A stretch of 5,243 nucleotides of DNA from Pseudomonadota bacterium (GTDB lineage Bacteria > Pseudomonadota > Alphaproteobacteria > Rhizobiales > Beijerinckiaceae). Positions 4,195-5,243 of this stretch are shown here, one piece after another. Below the pieces are notes generated by a model. It made no database searches. It was not told where the DNA came from and saw only the letters and a list, made by a program, of their open reading frames with translations. A program made the translations under genes and the position numbers. The first letter of the stretch is position 1. Every line of letters begins with the position of its first letter. The stretch is taken from the NCBI GenBank assembly GCA_023452965.1, contig JAEXUU010000229.1, forward strand, positions 1 to 5,243, given 5' to 3'.

Positions 4195-5243
4195 TCAGCG
4201 CTCCCGCGCGATCCCGTGAACCGCAGCGAGCAGGCGTTCGATCTCCTCCTCGCTCGTGAGATAGCTGACGGAGGCACGCACGATGCCGGCAAGCCCGCGC
4301 GCCTCCATGTCGAACGGCGTGTAGGCGGGCCCGTTGGCCCCTACCGAAACCCCGGCGCTCGCCAGCCGGTTCTTGACCGCGTTCACGTCGAGATCGTCGA
4401 TAGTGAAGGAAACCAGCCCGGACCGTTGCTGCCCGAGATCGTGGATGGCAACGCCGTCGATCGCCGCAAGCTCGGTCCGCAACCGTTGCGCCGTTAGGTC
4501 GATCTGGTCCCGTATCGCCGGCACGCCGAGCGCCAGCGCCTCTTGGAGCGCGACGCCGAGCCCCAGCAGCAGGGCGACCGCATGCTCGCTGGTCTCGAAT
4601 ATCCGCGCATCGTCACGCGGCCTGGGTCCCTCTCCCGTCCATGGCGCGGACAGGACGTCCGAGAACACCGTGTCGAGCTGCGCCCGAAACGCGGCCCGGA
4701 CATAGAGGATCGCGGTTCCGCGCGGGCCGCGCAGATGCTTGCGCCCTGCCCCCTTGAGCACGTCGCAGCCGATCGCCTCGACATCGACGGGAATCTGGCC
4801 GAGCGCCTGCCCGGCATCGACGAAATAGGGGATGCCGGCCGCACGCGTCACCCGGCCTATCGCCGCCGCATCGTTAATGAGGCCGCCATTGGCAGGCAGC
4901 CAGGTCAATGCGACCAGGCGGACGCGCTCGTCGATCATGCCTGCGAGCGCATCCGGGTCGACCGAACCATCCTCGCGGCAAGGGATCACCTCTATCCTCG
5001 CTCCGGTACGGGCAGCGGCGCGTTGCATGGTCGCGAGATTGCCGCCCCATTCATGCCGCCCGACCAGGATCCGGTCGCCGGCCCGCAGCGGCGGCAGAGC
5101 CGCGAAGGCCAGCCCCCAGCCGGCGGAGCCGCTCGACGTGAAGGCGATCTCAGTCGCCCTCGCGTTCAGGAGCCGGGCAGCGTCGGCGCGCGCCTCGTCG
5201 AGCCTGCCCTGGACCGCGACACTGGCCTCATGAGGGCCGTACA
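4195..5243 (-). CDS. class V aminotransferase-fold PLP-dependent enzyme (partial, N-terminus beyond right edge)
   Basis: The visible part is 348 codons ending in TGA at 4195; the start lies beyond 5243. Family members usually have 370-400 residues, so some 25-50 are missing. Landmarks in order: FTSSGSAGWGLAFAAL (phosphate-binding loop region, about 5142-5095), VGRHEWGGNLATM (aromatic/His region near PLP, about 5064-5026), YFVDAGQALGQIPVD with the PLP-pyridine Asp at 4818-4816, and GRKHLRGPRGTAILYV with the Schiff-base Lys at 4740-4738. A C-terminal small domain with VRASVSYLTSEEEIERLLAA follows. The GRK-x-L-RGPRG lysine motif differs from the SGHK motif of SufS/CsdA cysteine desulfurases. It is closer to the subgroup containing isopenicillin N epimerase-like enzymes and the ergothioneine C-S lyase EgtE. 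No ergothioneine partner gene is in the window, so the substrate (desulfurase, lyase, epimerase or transaminase) stays open. It appears transcribed alone or as the last gene of a unit entering from the right. Confidence 0.88.
   Translation of the reverse strand, partial: YGPHEASVAVQGRLDEARADAARLLNARATEIAFTSSGSAGWGLAFAALPPLRAGDRILVGRHEWGGNLATMQRAAARTGARIEVIPCREDGSVDPDALAGMIDERVRLVALTWLPANGGLINDAAAIGRVTRAAGIPYFVDAGQALGQIPVDVEAIGCDVLKGAGRKHLRGPRGTAILYVRAAFRAQLDTVFSDVLSAPWTGEGPRPRDDARIFETSEHAVALLLGLGVALQEALALGVPAIRDQIDLTAQRLRTELAAIDGVAIHDLGQQRSGLVSFTIDDLDVNAVKNRLASAGVSVGANGPAYTPFDMEARGLAGIVRASVSYLTSEEEIERLLAAVHGIARER

Overview
The window is compact, GC-rich DNA with strongly G/C-ending codons. 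The gene families (a PAS sensor with the GKDRWC signature, an HlyU-family protein, a small two-Cys exported protein, a LysE exporter) point to an alphaproteobacterium, most likely Hyphomicrobiales/Rhizobiales of the Bosea or Methylobacterium type. The taxon is an inference from protein flavour; no rRNA or other marker is present. I see no tRNA, rRNA, CRISPR, insertion sequence or phage gene. It reads as an ordinary chromosomal stretch of short transcription units, mostly on the minus strand.

Left part (1-1500): a minus-strand PAS-domain sensor runs off the left edge. It is preceded by about 280 bases of non-coding DNA that becomes AT-rich near 600-645. Next come an HlyU-family protein on the minus strand (645-929) and a divergent small exported protein on the plus strand (1183-1497). 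The 253-base gap between those two holds a possible promoter for the HlyU gene and an imperfect inverted repeat.

Middle (1640-2604): a self-contained regulatory cassette on the plus strand. A perfect dyad (10-base arms around one central base, extendable to 29 bases with one mismatch) lies 7 bases upstream of a strong GAGGAGG ribosome binding site. It is followed by a small four-helix membrane protein whose end overlaps a TetR-family repressor. The simplest reading is that the TetR protein binds the dyad and represses its own two-gene operon.

Right part (2609-5243): all on the minus strand, convergent with the TetR gene, with only 4 bases between the stop codons. A LysE-type exporter and a YjbQ/UPF0047 protein are spaced by 2 bases (probable operon). 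Upstream lies a 91-residue Ala/Gly-rich small protein with a regular 11-residue repeat, then a class V PLP-dependent aminotransferase-fold enzyme whose N-terminus lies beyond the right edge.

No large undescribed system is visible. The best leads are the dyad/membrane-protein/TetR cassette and the hendecad-repeat small protein; both are modest.
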